From the NCBI GenBank assembly GCA_031282705.1, contig JAITDF010000091.1, positions 1 through 5,390 on the forward strand: a stretch of 5,390 nucleotides of DNA. The letters run 5' to 3'. The notes beneath the pieces were generated by a model, which worked only from the letters and a program-made list of their open reading frames with translations, was not told where the DNA came from and did no database searches. This document shows, in pieces, positions 1 to 5,390 of this stretch. The DNA is from Opitutaceae bacterium (GTDB lineage: Bacteria > Verrucomicrobiota > Verrucomicrobiia > Opitutales > Opitutaceae). Each line of letters begins with the position of its first letter. The first letter of the stretch is position 1. A program made the position numbers and the translations under genes.

Positions 1-3541
<3,541 letters not shown>

Positions 3542-3606
3542 GCGGTGGTGGTCGGTGCTCGGTGGCGCGTGGCGGTCGGTGGCGCGGGCGGGAAAATCCC
3601 AAAGCT

Positions 3607-3631
3607 CAAAATCCCAAATCCCAAAAAAATT
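3607..3631 (+). repeat. Left inverted-repeat arm (25 bp)
   Basis: This stretch is the exact reverse complement of 3897-3921: two AAATCCC-type heptamers, then seven A and TT. After one mismatch the match continues for a few more bases into CAAAT. Together the arms could pair around a 265-bp loop. Confidence 0.85.
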
Positions 3632-3750
3632 CCAAATCCCGAATGGCAAAATTCCAAAGCCGAACCGGGCCGGCGCGCCGCGTCGTGGCGCGACTGGCCG
3701 GCGCTGCCGGCGGCAGCGGTGACAGCGGCGCCGATGGCACCGTTGCCGCC

Positions 3751-3802
3751 GCCAGCCGGCGCCGCGGCAGACGGCGCAACCCGGCCAGCCGGCGCCGCGG
3801 CA
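3751..3802. repeat. Direct repeats in the GC-rich core (19 bp, 33-bp spacing)
   Basis: GCCAGCCGGCGCCGCGGCA occurs perfectly at 3751-3769 and 3784-3802. A degenerate third copy (CCAGCCGGCGGCA) begins near 3806. The 33-bp period and the location between the two A/T-rich arms suggest local duplication inside the repeat island. Confidence 0.75.
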
Positions 3803-3896
3803 CGTCCAGCCGGCGGCACTGGCGCGAAACGGTGCGCGTTGAGATTTGAGATTTCGTCATTTGGCGTTTTTTGGAATTTGGGATTTCGTCATTTGA

Positions 3897-3921
3897 AATT
3901 TTTTTGGGATTTGGGATTTTG
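3897..3921 (-). repeat. Right inverted-repeat arm (25 bp)
   Basis: Exact reverse complement of 3607-3631. Two further heptamers (GGGATTTGGGATTT, 3921-3934) follow directly and run into the TGA stop of the homocysteine module, whose last base pairs belong to the repeat edge. Confidence 0.85.
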
Positions 3922-3933
3922 GGATTTGGGATT

Positions 3934-5139
<1,206 letters not shown>

Positions 5140-5390
5140 GGGCGAAATTCAGAGGATGCGGATTGCGGACAAACAGCGGGAATCAGTGAAAACCACTGAA
5201 AATCCAAGACGGAAACCAACCGGGCAACAAAATGAAAATGCGACCAAAGGCAAGGCTCATATCTTCAAATGCCGATGTGATGATGCTTAACCGGCCTGTG
5301 CTCCACTTCATTTCCGACCTGATGCCACGCAGGAGCCGGGACAGGCGGCGGGGGGGCAGGCGGGACGCCGGCGGCCCCATGCCGCTTCCG
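5140..5390 (-). promoter_or_regulatory. Upstream region of the metH pair; no gene recognised
   Basis: This 251-bp stretch precedes the homocysteine module. About 5160-5290 is clearly less GC-rich than the genes, as expected for a promoter and leader, but I see no convincing -35/-10 pair and no Shine-Dalgarno close to 5139. I looked for S-adenosylmethionine, S-adenosylhomocysteine and cobalamin riboswitch signatures by eye and found none. A possible leader stem pairs CCGGC with GCCGG (5339-5335 with 5295-5291). The extreme end (5341-5390) is GC-rich and of unknown content. Confidence 0.4.
5183..5199. promoter_or_regulatory. Small perfect inverted repeat upstream of metH
   Basis: TCAGTG, a five-base spacer AAAAC, and CACTGA form a perfect 6-bp dyad 44 to 60 bp before the first start codon. 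It could be an operator half-site pair or a small leader hairpin. No known regulator site is recognised. Confidence 0.35.

Larger units (their letters stand above)
3542..3933. repeat. Intergenic repeat island: inverted GGGATTT/AAATCCC arms around a GC-rich core
   Basis: The 392-bp gap between the two MetH genes has three parts. The left arm (about 3594-3658) carries AAATCCC heptamers and degenerate relatives; the right arm (about 3842-3933) carries the reverse complement, GGGATTT heptamers, plus two copies of TTCGTCATTTG. Both arms are A/T-rich on a very GC-rich background. The core (3661-3838) is extremely GC-rich. The stretch 3542-3593 before the second start codon contains short GGTCGGTG/CTCGGTGG repetitions and no Shine-Dalgarno. 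No coding sequence in it looks real. The palindromic layout suggests a dispersed non-autonomous repeat or a large hairpin between two co-transcribed genes. Confidence 0.85.

Noticed and set aside
5183..5380. Short minus-strand ORF of 65 codons upstream of metH
   Set aside because: It has no recognisable motif, no Shine-Dalgarno, and spans the change from GC-rich to lower-GC upstream sequence; it is most likely leader or intergenic DNA.
5140..5390. S-adenosylmethionine, S-adenosylhomocysteine or cobalamin riboswitch
   Set aside because: Plausible by context, but I found none of the conserved boxes by eye; only short stems are visible.

Overview
The window carries one transcriptional direction only: every gene I can support is on the minus strand, and together they make up a cobalamin-dependent methionine synthase (MetH) encoded as two separate genes. 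DNA is very GC-rich, with C/G at most third codon positions. MetH linkers are rich in Ala/Thr/Pro, Shine-Dalgarno sites are not obvious, and there are dispersed GGGATTT heptamer repeats. This style fits a high-GC Verrucomicrobiota bacterium, perhaps Opitutaceae; that assignment is an inference from style and memory, not a search.

Layout, in the direction of transcription (high to low coordinates): 5390-5140 is an upstream region with lower GC close to the gene and one small perfect hairpin. 5139-3934 is a complete 401-residue homocysteine-binding, zinc-dependent methyltransferase module. 3933-3542 is a 392-bp gap holding two inverted arms of GGGATTT/AAATCCC heptamers around a very GC-rich core with 19-bp direct repeats. 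From 3541 to the window edge runs a second gene, open for 1180 codons, with the methyltetrahydrofolate-binding, cobalamin cap, cobalamin-binding and reactivation modules; its 3' end lies outside the window.

The most unusual observation lies in the second gene. Its reactivation module is interrupted, in frame, by about 300 residues. They contain a P-loop (GGPGSGKS) domain resembling zeta-toxin-like kinases of the kind found in large mobile-element proteins. The insert sits in a surface-loop position between the conserved GDDIE strand and the LHHLRQQ segment, with recognisable MetH on both sides. Near the end of the insert, coding character moves to another minus frame: a 57-residue ORF (594-421) has much higher third-position GC than the MetH frame there. 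This suggests that the insert came from a two-gene cassette or that an old frameshift is present.

Functionally, the first gene would move a methyl group from methylcobalamin to homocysteine. The second would remethylate cobalamin from methyltetrahydrofolate and repair oxidised cob(II)alamin with S-adenosylmethionine as methyl donor. The two products should work as one enzyme in trans. Whether the inserted P-loop domain has a role in MetH reactivation or is a tolerated mobile scar cannot be decided from sequence alone.
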